From contig NZ_FNRA01000001.1 in assembly GCF_900107535.1 (NCBI RefSeq), forward strand, positions 62,001-126,000: a stretch of DNA of 64,000 nt, written 5' to 3'. A model generated the notes under the pieces. The model did no database searches and was not told the DNA's origin. It saw nothing but the letters and a program-made list of their open reading frames with translations. The stretch is from Pedobacter hartonius. GTDB lineage: Bacteria; Bacteroidota; Bacteroidia; Sphingobacteriales; Sphingobacteriaceae. Numbering within the stretch: the first letter of the stretch is position 1; every line of letters begins with the position of its first letter. This document shows positions 1-7,879 of this stretch, piece after piece. A program made the position numbers and the translations under genes.

Positions 1-13
1 AGTATTTTTTGAG

Positions 14-41
14 TTTGTCGTGACAGACTAGGAATCCTTAC
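14..41 (-). promoter_or_regulatory. ECF-type promoter element P1 (leftward)
   Basis: On the minus strand the sequence reads GTAAGGA (35-41), 14 bases, then CGACAAA (14-20). Motif and spacing match three other sites in the first 2 kb (107-134, 1918-1945, 1964-1991). It faces the left edge, so its target gene lies outside the window. It is back to back with P2. The assignment to the sigma factor encoded at 2063 is inference from motif sharing and position. Confidence 0.65.
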
Positions 42-106
42 AATAATTTTTTAAAAAAACAAATGTTGCAGAAACTAAAAGGAGACATGAATAGATGATA
101 TTTTTT

Positions 107-134
107 GTAAGGACTTACAAGAATTTGCGACTAA
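107..134 (+). promoter_or_regulatory. ECF-type promoter element P2 of the peroxiredoxin gene
   Basis: GTAAGGA (107-113), 14 bases, CGACTAA (128-134). The second half ends 15 bases before the ATG at 150, which fits a -35/-10 pair and a very short leader. The same bipartite motif with identical spacing precedes the ECF sigma gene (1964-1991). Confidence 0.75.
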
Positions 135-149
135 ACTTTTAAAAAGACA

Positions 150-866
150 ATGAGAAAAAAAAGAAACGCCAAGACAACGTTGAAAAATTCGTTGTTTGCA
201 TTAACCCTGTTTAGTTTTTCAGCGCTAAGTTATGACGCTGCCGCAGGAGTTCAAACCAGTTCATTGACACCCGTACAACAGATGTCTGTTATGGGAGATA
301 CGGTAAAGATGACAGCAGGTGTCCCGTTAAAGGCCGAAGATGTGAGTCCTTTGTTAGCAGGCGAGCAAATCCCTGTTTTGCAGCTGCGCAAATCTTCCGG
401 AGAAATTTTCGACTTAAACAAATCGGTATCGGAAACGCCAACGATTCTTGTTTTTTACCGTGGAGGCTGGTGCCCTTATTGCTCCAAACAGCTTTCGGGA
501 TTACAGGAGATCGAAAAAGATCTGATCAAAATGGGTTATCAGGTTATCGCCGTCAGTACTGACAGCCCGGAGAATCTTAATAAAACAATGAACAAGGAAA
601 AGCTTTCTTACACCCTGTTATCGGACGCAGATCTAAATGCCGCCAGGCGCTTTGGTATTGCCTTCAAAAGCCCTCAAAATTATGATAGGTTTCTACCGGA
701 AACCTCAGGAGGAAAAAATATTGACAAGCTTTTGCCGGTGCCATCCGTCTTTATTCTAAACAAAAAAGGAAACATCCTTTTCGAGTACATCAATCCTGAT
801 ATCACACAAAGGTTAAGTGCCCCCCTGTTGAAGGCCGCTGCCGGCGCACTCCGGGAAGAGATCTAA
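150..866 (+). CDS. Exported peroxiredoxin-like protein (AhpC/TSA family)
   Basis: A 238-residue thioredoxin-fold protein. Residues 1-32 form a signal peptide (basic start, hydrophobic stretch, Ala-rich end), so it should act in the periplasm. The AhpC/TSA domain covers about residues 70-225. The core motif FYRGGWCPYCSKQL (about 101-114) has two cysteines in a WCPYC arrangement like the peroxiredoxin-like group, and VIAVSTDSPE follows. It probably reduces peroxides using a thiol donor, but the exact substrate cannot be read from sequence. The ATG lies just downstream of promoter P2, so control by the ECF sigma factor at 2063 is likely. The gene is first in a short stress-type cluster (peroxiredoxin, SDR, sigma factor, anti-sigma). 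Confidence 0.88.
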   Translation: MRKKRNAKTTLKNSLFALTLFSFSALSYDAAAGVQTSSLTPVQQMSVMGDTVKMTAGVPLKAEDVSPLLAGEQIPVLQLRKSSGEIFDLNKSVSETPTILVFYRGGWCPYCSKQLSGLQEIEKDLIKMGYQVIAVSTDSPENLNKTMNKEKLSYTLLSDADLNAARRFGIAFKSPQNYDRFLPETSGGKNIDKLLPVPSVFILNKKGNILFEYINPDITQRLSAPLLKAAAGALREEI

Positions 867-1064
867 CCTAAGCGTGGTTGCCGCCGCAGGCCTTCACTCC
901 GACGTTCTGAAATATGCACATGTTCATGCTCACCTGTTGACAAAATATATGATGTAACAGACTCATGGCTCGGTTGGAAACAGGTGTAGTGCCGCATCTC
1001 TCCGGACGGCAGGCGAAGCGCCGGCTGCCAGTTATCAATAATTAAACACTTTATACTGAATAAC

Positions 1065-1853
1065 ATGGAACTAAAAAACAAAAAGGTATTAATCACGGGC
1101 GGAAGTGCAGGGATAGGCAAGGCAATTATTGGTCAGCTCGTGCAGCATGGCGTGCAGGACATCTCGGTTATAGGCAGAAGAAAGGAACAATTAGAGGCGC
1201 TGAAAGCCGAATTTATAGGTGTGAATATTCTTGCTATACCGGCCAATGTTTCAGAAGCTACAGATCTGGACAGAGCGGTTGCGGTTATCTCACAGGAATG
1301 GGGGGAACTCGATATCCTCATCAATTGCGCCGGCGTAGTTAGCGCCGGGCCGCTCAGCCAGCAGAGCGATGAAGATGTTATCGGGCAGATCAATACCAAT
1401 CTCACGGGCCTGATCTTATTAACGAAAAAGACATTGCCTCTTCTACAAAAAAGCAGTGAGGGAGGCCTAATAAATGTTTCTTCCTTCTACGGCTATGTTG
1501 CGATGCCTTTTTATAGCGTATATGCTGCCTCAAAAGCAGCCGTAGGCCAGTTTTCTGATGCCATGAGAAGGGAGCTTTATCAGTACCCGCTTCATGTAAT
1601 GACGGTTTATCCTTCAACAACAGACACCGAAATGATGAAGACCGCTATAGTGGATAAAATGGATACTGCTGAAGATGTCGCCATCGCAACTATTACAGGA
1701 TTTATGCAGAAAGAAATCAATGTCATCATGGGTAGCAAAGAAAAAGTAAATCAAATCAGAACGAATTTTCTGGAGCCGGAAAAAATTGATCAGGTTTCAG
1801 CCGCTGGTTTTGAGGCACAGAGGACAAGGACAAAAAACCATCGGTCTATGTAG
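1065..1853 (+). CDS. SDR family NAD(P)-dependent oxidoreductase
   Basis: A 262-residue classical short-chain dehydrogenase. The cofactor motif TGGSAGIG is at residues 11-18, NCAG is near residue 88, and the catalytic YSVYAASK (Tyr and Lys four apart) is near 148-155. The C-terminal part is diverged and lacks the usual SDR ending; it finishes with a basic tail (RTRTKNHRSM). No obvious promoter of the GTAAGGA type lies directly upstream, so it may be read through from the peroxiredoxin gene 198 bases away. A minus-strand promoter element (P3) points into its 3' end and could give an antisense transcript. Substrate unknown. Confidence 0.85.
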   Translation: MELKNKKVLITGGSAGIGKAIIGQLVQHGVQDISVIGRRKEQLEALKAEFIGVNILAIPANVSEATDLDRAVAVISQEWGELDILINCAGVVSAGPLSQQSDEDVIGQINTNLTGLILLTKKTLPLLQKSSEGGLINVSSFYGYVAMPFYSVYAASKAAVGQFSDAMRRELYQYPLHVMTVYPSTTDTEMMKTAIVDKMDTAEDVAIATITGFMQKEINVIMGSKEKVNQIRTNFLEPEKIDQVSAAGFEAQRTRTKNHRSM

Positions 1854-1917
1854 CGCACTGCTGATAACTTCAGACAATTACACTGCCTGGAGTTTGTTAA
1901 TCCCAGGTTAAAAAGTA

Positions 1918-1945
1918 TTTGTCGGCTATCTGAAAGAATCCTTAC
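1918..1945 (-). promoter_or_regulatory. ECF-type promoter element P3 (leftward, toward the SDR gene)
   Basis: Minus strand: GTAAGGA (1939-1945), 14 bases, CGACAAA (1918-1924). It is a mirror partner of P4: the two -35 halves form an inverted repeat with 13-base arms GAATCCTTACAAA and TTTGTAAGGATTC. Transcripts would start near 1910 and run antisense through the SDR gene, because no convincing minus-strand gene lies there. Confidence 0.6.
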
Positions 1946-1963
1946 AAAAAGTTTAAAATATTT

Positions 1964-1991
1964 GTAAGGATTCTTTCTCGTTTCCGACTAA
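1964..1991 (+). promoter_or_regulatory. ECF-type promoter element P4 (autoregulation of the sigma gene)
   Basis: GTAAGGA (1964-1970), 14 bases, CGACTAA (1985-1991), 71 bases before the sigma factor ATG at 2063. Sequence and spacing are identical to P2, which is the pattern expected for an ECF sigma factor that transcribes its own gene. Confidence 0.75.
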
Positions 1992-2062
1992 GAGTTATTA
2001 TTCTCCGTTATAATTAGTAAGAGAAAGAAATCAGAAATCAAAGTTGAACATTAAATTTACTT

Positions 2063-2656
2063 ATGCTGACAAAAGATCCGGAAATTGAAACAATAGATAA
2101 TGACGCAGTTAACCCTCGTATGTGGGTCAGCATGTACGCAGATTACCTTTACACATACGCCTCGTTCCGTATAAATAACGAGGATTTGGCCAGGGACCTG
2201 GTACAAGAAACCTTTTTGGCAGCACTTGAACGTAAGGAAAAGTTTGAAGGAAGAAGTACTGAAAAGACCTGGCTTACGGCGATTTTAAAAAACAAAATAG
2301 TTGATGTATACCGGTCGAGGTCAACCGGACCTGCAAAAGGAGCTGATGCAATAAATGCTGACGATACCGATTTCTTCGATTCCAATGATGGCCATTGGAA
2401 TGATCAGCACAGACCTGCTGAACTCGGCATTGAACAATCTGATGCCCTGGAGAATAAAGAATTTCAAAAAATATTGAAAGCTTGCATGAAAAAGCTACCA
2501 GCATTATGGTTTTCGGTGTTCTCCATGAAGCATATAGATGATGAAACCACAGAGATGATTTGCAGAGAATTGAAACTCACATCATCGAATTTTTGGGTAA
2601 TTATTCACAGAACTAAGGTAAATTTGAGGTCTTGCCTTCAAAAAAACTGGATTTAA
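2063..2656 (+). CDS. ECF-type RNA polymerase sigma-70 factor
   Basis: A 197-residue sigma factor with region 2 at about residues 25-95 (DLVQETFLAALE is the region 2.2 core and KTWLTAILKNKIVDVYR is region 2.4) and region 4 at about 135-195 (MICRELKLTSSNFWVIIHRTKVNLRSCL). The linker contains an acidic stretch. The predicted anti-sigma gene follows after 10 bases, the usual sigma/anti-sigma pairing. The gene has its own GTAAGGA-N14-CGACTAA element upstream, which is shared with the peroxiredoxin gene. The inferred role is a small autoregulated stress regulon, with oxidative or envelope stress suggested only by the peroxiredoxin. Confidence 0.9.
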   Translation: MLTKDPEIETIDNDAVNPRMWVSMYADYLYTYASFRINNEDLARDLVQETFLAALERKEKFEGRSTEKTWLTAILKNKIVDVYRSRSTGPAKGADAINADDTDFFDSNDGHWNDQHRPAELGIEQSDALENKEFQKILKACMKKLPALWFSVFSMKHIDDETTEMICRELKLTSSNFWVIIHRTKVNLRSCLQKNWI

Positions 2657-2666
2657 ATCAATACAG

Positions 2667-2954
2667 ATGAAAGAATTAAACGAATCGGAGTTAAAAAAAA
2701 TAGCCTACAATTGCAGAAAGGCTACTTTTTTAATAGAGAAGCAACAAATTGGACAAATAACGCAAAGGGAAAAAATCGAGTTAAAGATACACCTGGCAGG
2801 TTGTTCCATTTGTGTAACCTTCATGCAGCAAAGTGCGGTCATTAACCAGATGGCCAGGAAACTTTTTACGGCCGGTTACACGGAATTGAAATTGGATGAT
2901 GGATTTAAAGAGCAGCTTCAAAAGCGGATCAACACTCAACTTGAGAAAAATTGA
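2667..2954 (+). CDS. Small zinc-binding anti-sigma factor (ZAS-like)
   Basis: A 95-residue soluble protein with no membrane segment. It carries HLAGCSIC (about residues 48-55), which matches the HxxxCxxC signature of zinc-binding anti-sigma factors, and an upstream Cys in NCRKAT. It follows the sigma gene by 10 bases. By family knowledge it should bind and hold the sigma factor, and release may depend on the redox state of the zinc cysteines. The missing transmembrane helix suggests a cytoplasmic signal. The call as anti-sigma rests on motif plus position. Confidence 0.7.
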   Translation: MKELNESELKKIAYNCRKATFLIEKQQIGQITQREKIELKIHLAGCSICVTFMQQSAVINQMARKLFTAGYTELKLDDGFKEQLQKRINTQLEKN

Positions 2955-3040
2955 TAATAATAAAGGACCGGAATCATTTTTCTTAGACTTCCAGCATCTT
3001 ATTGGTGGCAGATCAGCACCATCTAATGCTTATCCCAATT

Positions 3041-3394
3041 TTATTTAGCCTTAATTTTCATTCTGTGCTTTAAACCGAACTCAATTAACGAATTAATAAC
3101 GGGTTGGGTTTCTACGGCATGGCTGGTAATAGCGTAAGAAACAGTCACTGGTTTTGTATTGTTCACCGTACGTGTAATGAGTAAGTTTTCCTCCAGTTCC
3201 TGCAATTCCTTTGAAAGTACTTTTGGAGTTATTCCTCCTGCAGTTTCAATTAAATCCTTAAATCGCATGGTGCCGAAATTGTATAAGTTCAGCAAGATGC
3301 AAAACTTCCACTTACCACTTAATAACTCAATTGCATCCTTTAACGCCAACATATTCTGGTCGTATAAATCTGCCTCACATTTTTGTAATTCCAT
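3041..3394 (-). CDS. HxlR family winged-helix transcriptional regulator
   Basis: A 117-residue protein counted from the ATG at 3394. A longer reading from 3478 adds a hydrophobic leader that is not normal for the family. Typical features are the early Cys (MELQKCEADLY), the helix-turn-helix in LLSGKWKFCILLNLYNFGTMRFKDL, and the recognition region GGITPKVLSKELQELEENLLI. It is transcribed divergently from the SDR gene at 3551, and HxlR proteins often control the adjacent divergent gene. Cys6 could be a redox sensor as in related regulators, which is inference. Confidence 0.85.
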   Translation of the reverse strand: MELQKCEADLYDQNMLALKDAIELLSGKWKFCILLNLYNFGTMRFKDLIETAGGITPKVLSKELQELEENLLITRTVNNTKPVTVSYAITSHAVETQPVINSLIEFGLKHRMKIKAK

Positions 3395-3550
3395 AAAAAT
3401 AGTCACTTTCCTTAAGGTAACGAATAGCAAAAGTAAAGTAAAACCAGATAATTTTGTCAAATATTTAACAAATAACAAGCCTGCGTAAGATTAAAGGTTC
3501 AACATAGAAATAATCTTAGAAAGGCTTCATTAACGATAAAAATTATTCAA

Positions 3551-4345
3551 ATGCAAAACGAACAGAATTACAACAATGAACTTGAAGGTAAAATTGCACT
3601 GGTAACAGGTGGAACAAAAGGAATAGGTAAGGCAATTGCCGACAAGCTAACGCAGGCAGGCGCTAAAGTTATTGTGATTGCGAGAAACCAGGTAGAGAAA
3701 CCAAATAGTCATCATCATTTCCTGGCTGGTGACATAGCTGATGCTCGAGACACTGAAAATTTAGTGAAAAAGATTGTGGATGAATTTGGTAAAGTTGACA
3801 TTTTAATAAATAACGTTGGGGGTTTGAACAGTCCCGGTGGTGGCTACAGTGTTTTAACCGATGAACATTGGGAAAAGGACCTGCGGGTAAACCTTTTGTC
3901 TGCCGTTCGTTTGGACAGACTTTTACTACCAATGATGATTGCTCAGAAAAGCGGTGTGATTATCCATATATCTTCGGCAAGCGGCTTAGTACCACAATGG
4001 GAAGCAAACTTAGTTTACGGTGTAGCAAAATCTGCCCTGATTACGTATAGCAAAACGTTATCCAATGAAGTCACACATAAAGGTGTAAGAGTATTGGCAG
4101 TTTCGCCAGGACTTGTAAAAACGGAGGGGATGGAAAAATTTATAGAAAGTTATGCCAATAAGGCTGGTATCTCGGTGGAGCAGATGACACAAATAATGAT
4201 GGACAAAATTGGTGGGGTACCCATGGGAAGACTGTCGGAACCAGCTGAGATTGCAGATTTTGTTAGTTTTTTAGTGTCACCGAAAGCTGCCTATTTAACT
4301 GGTGCAAATTATTTGATAGACGGCGGTAATATTCCGGTATCATAA
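3551..4345 (+). CDS. SDR family oxidoreductase
   Basis: A 264-residue classical SDR: TGGTKGIG cofactor loop at residues 20-27, NNVGG near 90, catalytic Ser in ISSASG, and YGVAKSAL (Tyr-x3-Lys) near 157. It ends with the usual LTGANYLIDGG. It is closest in style to 3-oxoacyl-ACP reductase-like and glucose dehydrogenase-like SDRs. It is divergent from the HxlR regulator, with a 156-base shared promoter region (3395-3550) that should hold the operator. Substrate unknown. Confidence 0.88.
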   Translation: MQNEQNYNNELEGKIALVTGGTKGIGKAIADKLTQAGAKVIVIARNQVEKPNSHHHFLAGDIADARDTENLVKKIVDEFGKVDILINNVGGLNSPGGGYSVLTDEHWEKDLRVNLLSAVRLDRLLLPMMIAQKSGVIIHISSASGLVPQWEANLVYGVAKSALITYSKTLSNEVTHKGVRVLAVSPGLVKTEGMEKFIESYANKAGISVEQMTQIMMDKIGGVPMGRLSEPAEIADFVSFLVSPKAAYLTGANYLIDGGNIPVS

Positions 4346-4449
4346 TTATAGCGTGGCTACTCTGTATTTTAAAAGTAGCCTCGCTATCTTCGTTATTGAT
4401 CAGAAATTCATGGTCTGTAATGGCTAGTCAAGACGTTGATATGATATTT

Positions 4450-4641
4450 TTATATAGTGACAAAGACCAGTTTATACTTTTTCCAAACCGCGAAACTACA
4501 GTGAAGAAGTTGATACTCATATCCCATGATTTGAATAAAAGGCATCACTAAAGCATTTTTTGTAGCTGCTCCGGTTTGTATCTGTGGCAGCATCTTCTCC
4601 ACCCGGGAGGACAGTTCAGCTATTTGATCTTTAAAATCCAT
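4450..4641 (-). pseudogene. Truncated HsdR_N-domain protein (relic)
   Basis: The first 40 or so residues (MDFKDQIAELSSRVEKMLPQ and onward to VMPFIQIMGY) read like the start of widely distributed proteins with a type I restriction endonuclease HsdR N-terminal domain. After that the sequence diverges into an unrelated tail and stops at residue 63, where the family continues for 200 residues or more with the nuclease core. So it is a 5' remnant. Its ATG overlaps the last codons of the upstream gene by 11 bases. Identification is from memory of the family start, without alignment. Confidence 0.55.
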
Positions 4642-4879
4642 TCTGTTTTGATTGATGATTATTCATTCTACTCTCCCAACCGCATAAAGTCTTACCCTCA
4701 GCTCTTGCTGTTACCTCATCACTTTTCAACAGTTTGAATTGGCAGTTACTAAGCCCTCTGCAAGTCGCAGAGTAATGGTATCTTTTTGTCTGCTTATTGT
4801 TACAGATATAGACAGTCCTTGGAGCGGGGAAACTGACGCCATATAATAAGAGATATGCTGAGAGCAATAGTGTATTCAT
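4631..4879 (-). CDS. Small exported protein with YHYSATCRGL motif
   Basis: 82 residues if started at the ATG at 4879, which gives a compact signal peptide (MNTLLLSAYLLLYGVSFPAP); an upstream ATG at 4927 is possible. The mature part has VYICNNKQTKRYHYSATCRGLS, then C, then KTLCGWE. This is a recurrent small Bacteroidota family with Tyr-His-x(4)-Cys-Arg-Gly-Leu and paired cysteines. Function unknown. The cysteines suggest a disulfide or metal site in the periplasm. Its end overlaps the HsdR_N relic. Confidence 0.65.
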   Translation of the reverse strand: MNTLLLSAYLLLYGVSFPAPRTVYICNNKQTKRYHYSATCRGLSNCQFKLLKSDEVTARAEGKTLCGWESRMNNHQSKQNGF

Positions 4880-5101
4880 GTGATCAAAAGTAGAAGGTTG
4901 TGATGAGGTATTATTACGGGAAACCATAAACAGTCGTGGACTTTCACAATGCTATGTTTCTGATTAAATGCCTGATATATTTTCAAAAAATCAGTATTGG
5001 ATGTTAGCGTATTGAGCGTAAACCCGATTGTTATACTGTCATCGATGTACGATTTGGTAACAGCTGCCAGGAATGCCTGTCAATGATGAATGTTTCGGTG
5101 A

Positions 5102-5305
5102 TTAGCCCGTAAAGCATAGACCCGAGCAGACATTACAGCCATTAGCAGTGAGATAAATCTGCCGTGCTACAAATACTGCCCCGAAACAAGAGGAGAATTC
5201 ACCCAGATATGACCTCTTTTCTTCAGTGGGCAGATCTGCGCAATCCTCCTGGTGAACCACATAATCGCGGTTAACCTGTGGCTGTTTGTTGACATAATAC
5301 TTCAT
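5102..5305 (-). CDS. Conserved small Cys-rich protein of unknown function
   Basis: 67 residues from MKYYVNKQPQ (an alternative ATG lies two codons upstream at 5311). The pattern is HQEDCADLP in the first third, YLGEFSSC in the middle, and NGCNVCSGLC near the end. This resembles a recurrent small family whose members read VNK...H..GC..LP...YLG.F..C...A......NGC..C...C. The CxxC pair near the C-terminus suggests metal or disulfide chemistry. No signal peptide. Confidence 0.6.
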   Translation of the reverse strand: MKYYVNKQPQVNRDYVVHQEDCADLPTEEKRSYLGEFSSCFGAVFVARQIYLTANGCNVCSGLCFTG

Positions 5306-5383
5306 TATCATCTTATAGCTGGTTGGCTGAGTGCCAAAGGTACCGCGAACAATATGCCCAGATTACGGGTATCCGTAAAGTGG

Positions 5384-6049
5384 TTAAATAATCTTTTTAT
5401 CCTTACAATACGCAACGAGTTGCTCATTGTTGGAGATATTTAACGAAGTTTTGATGGTATTCAAACGTTTTTCTACACTACTTAAGCCTGAGGGTTTAAT
5501 ATTCTTTTGTTGCAGATAAGCGGGAATGTTTTTCTGAGGCGTTCCGTTACAAAGCAGGGTGATGATCTCGATATCAAAAGCCTTGAAATCAAAAGAATTT
5601 TCCACTCTCTTGTGACGCATCAGGTCGGCAGAGCGATACTTTTTATTGTTGGCCACTGCATCAATGGCCCGTTTAAGATCTTCTGCGTCGTAGCGGGCTT
5701 TACGTACATAGGCATCAATACCAAGCTCTTCAAACAATTCATCAACTTTACTGATATCATTTTCCAGGGAGAAAACAATGATCTTTATTCCGGGTTGGAT
5801 GGCCTTCACTGCTCTCACGAGCTCTTTGCCTCCGGAGATTTGCTGAATATTGCTGTCTTCATCAAATGATAGGTCAGTAATCAGTAGATCAAAAGGCTTT
5901 TCCTGACGAATGGCGATCTGTATGAGTTTATAGGCATCATCACAATAAAATCTGAACTCTCTCTGAGGAACACCAAGATCATCCAGAGTTTTGCGCACAG
6001 AAATATTTGTGTGTTCGTGGTCTTCAGCTATGAGTATTTTTTTGAACAT
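5384..6049 (-). CDS. DNA-binding response regulator
   Basis: A 221-residue protein. An N-terminal receiver domain (about 1-130) has the acidic pair in LIAEDHEH and the phosphoacceptor Asp in LLITDLSF, with the conserved Lys probably in YVRKARYD. The C-terminal part (about 150-215) looks like a LuxR-type helix-turn-helix (VEKRLNTIKTSLNISNNEQL), although the first helix is divergent. It lies 12 bases after the stop of the histidine kinase gene and is co-oriented, so they form an operon and almost certainly a cognate pair. Regulatory target unknown. Confidence 0.88.
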   Translation of the reverse strand: MFKKILIAEDHEHTNISVRKTLDDLGVPQREFRFYCDDAYKLIQIAIRQEKPFDLLITDLSFDEDSNIQQISGGKELVRAVKAIQPGIKIIVFSLENDISKVDELFEELGIDAYVRKARYDAEDLKRAIDAVANNKKYRSADLMRHKRVENSFDFKAFDIEIITLLCNGTPQKNIPAYLQQKNIKPSGLSSVEKRLNTIKTSLNISNNEQLVAYCKDKKII

Positions 6050-6061
6050 TGATCAGTTAAT

Positions 6062-7726
6062 TTAAGATACGGGAAATGAAATGTTAATTTCCAGTCCCTG
6101 CTCCAGTATACTTTCAAAAGTAATAGTACCACGAATATTTTTAATACGGTTTTCCGTATTTTTCACACCATTCTTGCTAATTGCATCCTTCATGCCCACC
6201 CCATTATCTGAATACGAAACCTTTATGGTCGAATCCTGACGCAGGAATTTTACCAGCACGCTTTGTGCCTTGCTATGTTTATCCATGTTGGTCATCAGTT
6301 CCTGCATCACGACAAACAATTCTGTCTTTGCCTCATCATCAACATCGAGCCATAATTCATTGTCATTGCCTACAATCAATACTTCCGTCATTTCAGAAGA
6401 ATAGGATTGTATCATGAGGGAGAGTTCAGCAGCATAATTCCCGTCATTGTAGTCTCCCTTACCGTCATAAGAGATATCCCGGGAAATATCATAAAGCTTC
6501 TCCAGTTTATCTGCTATCGCATTTCGATGTAGCCCCGGGTTATTCTCTACCTCAGACATCAGGTGGTATACCTTATTGGCAACTCTGTCATGAATCTTTT
6601 TTACATACCTGAGCTCAGTGTTTTTAACTTCCAGCTCTTTTTCCTGCCGCAGAATTCTGTTTCGTTTCCTAAACCACAGAAAGACTGAGAGTAACACCAG
6701 CAGCAAGATGACAACTATGAAGTAACCGATCAGTAACCTGTTCTTCTTTTGAACATTTTCTGCCTGTGCCCTGAGAAAATCAGCCCTATGCTTTTCAGTT
6801 TCGTACCTGACCATGGCAAACTGATTTTTAGATTTCCATCTTTCAGTCTGCAGGCTATCCCCCAGGTACTGATAGCGTTCAAAATATTTTTTCGTGTCTT
6901 CCGTAGGGCTAAACCTGATTAAACTCTTTAATGTACCAAGCTGATCGTCAGGGCTCCTTAATTCCATTGCAATGGTATACCTCAGCTTTGCATAAAACAG
7001 TGCAGAGTCTGTAGATTTTTTGGCGTAGTATTCAGATAGATGCGCGTAGCTGGAGTTTTGACCCCACAAATCTTTTTGTTCTTTTCGGATACGCAGCGCC
7101 TGCAGATATTCGGGTATAGCATTATACCCCGGGTTTTGTAGCCACTTGGTGTGGGCAACATTAGTCAAGGCCCGGGCATAATTTTTATCACTGCTATCCG
7201 TAGCCTTCAAAATTGAATTGTATAGGATGAGGGCAGCTTTGTAAGATTTCAGCAAGGTATACACTGTTGCCTTGTTGTTCTGATTGACGAGTAGGTGTGG
7301 TGAATCTCTTGAAAACTCAATGGCCTGGTCATAAAATTTGATAGCCCTTTTATAATCCTGTAAATTTTGGGAAGCCATCCCGAGATTATTATAATTCGAA
7401 TTGATATATACGTATTGGCTTTCATTACCGGGGTCAAAATAATGGTTAGCACTGAGCGACATTTCCAGTGCCCCAAAGTTATCTCCTTTATCCAGGGCAA
7501 TGAAGCCCATATTGACCAGACACTTTGCGACACCCGTGCTGTCCTTTTGCGATAAAAACAGATTTTTAGCTCTATTGAAAAAATAGAATGCGCTATCGGT
7601 CATGTCTCTTTCCCGGTAAACAAATGCCTGATCATAGAATAGATTATTCTCTTTCTGATCTTTCCGGCTTTCATTCCTGCAGGAAAGAAAAATAATGATA
7701 AATAAGAGCAGACCAAGATATTTCAA
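6062..7726 (-). CDS. TPR-containing sensor histidine kinase (lipoprotein-type start)
   Basis: 554 residues. A signal peptide with lipobox (IFLSC, Cys16) is followed by tetratricopeptide-type helical repeats (about 25-320), then one membrane helix (about 331-350), a coiled coil, a dimerisation/phosphoacceptor region with KKIHDRVANKVYHL (about 375-388; His in the HisKA_3-like context), and a HATPase domain (MQELMTNMDKHSKA as N box, YSDNGVGM as G1). This layout is common for Bacteroidota LuxR-linked kinases with a periplasmic TPR sensor. Partner: the response regulator immediately downstream. Confidence 0.9.
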   Translation of the reverse strand: MKYLGLLLFIIIFLSCRNESRKDQKENNLFYDQAFVYRERDMTDSAFYFFNRAKNLFLSQKDSTGVAKCLVNMGFIALDKGDNFGALEMSLSANHYFDPGNESQYVYINSNYNNLGMASQNLQDYKRAIKFYDQAIEFSRDSPHLLVNQNNKATVYTLLKSYKAALILYNSILKATDSSDKNYARALTNVAHTKWLQNPGYNAIPEYLQALRIRKEQKDLWGQNSSYAHLSEYYAKKSTDSALFYAKLRYTIAMELRSPDDQLGTLKSLIRFSPTEDTKKYFERYQYLGDSLQTERWKSKNQFAMVRYETEKHRADFLRAQAENVQKKNRLLIGYFIVVILLLVLLSVFLWFRKRNRILRQEKELEVKNTELRYVKKIHDRVANKVYHLMSEVENNPGLHRNAIADKLEKLYDISRDISYDGKGDYNDGNYAAELSLMIQSYSSEMTEVLIVGNDNELWLDVDDEAKTELFVVMQELMTNMDKHSKAQSVLVKFLRQDSTIKVSYSDNGVGMKDAISKNGVKNTENRIKNIRGTITFESILEQGLEINISFPVS

Positions 7727-7811
7727 GCGCTATTTTTTTTACCAAAATAAATAATAAATCTGGCGTTACCTCCAATTAATTGTCCGTATTTACTAAAAAA
7801 AAATCTTACAT

Positions 7812-7854
7812 AAAAAGGCCAGTCAGGAATACCTCTTTGGCATTCCCGACTGGC
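7812..7854 (-). terminator. Rho-independent terminator after the 41-residue gene
   Basis: A 13-bp stem with one G.T-type position (7818-7830 with 7842-7854), followed on the minus strand by a T run (7812-7816 as A on plus). It lies 26 bases past the stop codon of the small ORF at 7880-8005. Confidence 0.75.
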
Positions 7855-7879
7855 TGATGTGTTTATAGAATTACTGATC

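Noticed and set aside
863..1120. 85-codon minus-strand reading between peroxiredoxin and SDR
   Set aside because: It has no recognisable motif, overlaps the start of the SDR gene and has unlikely composition.
5398..5410. TCCTTAC word near the response regulator stop
   Set aside because: No TTTGTCG-like partner at the 14-base spacing.
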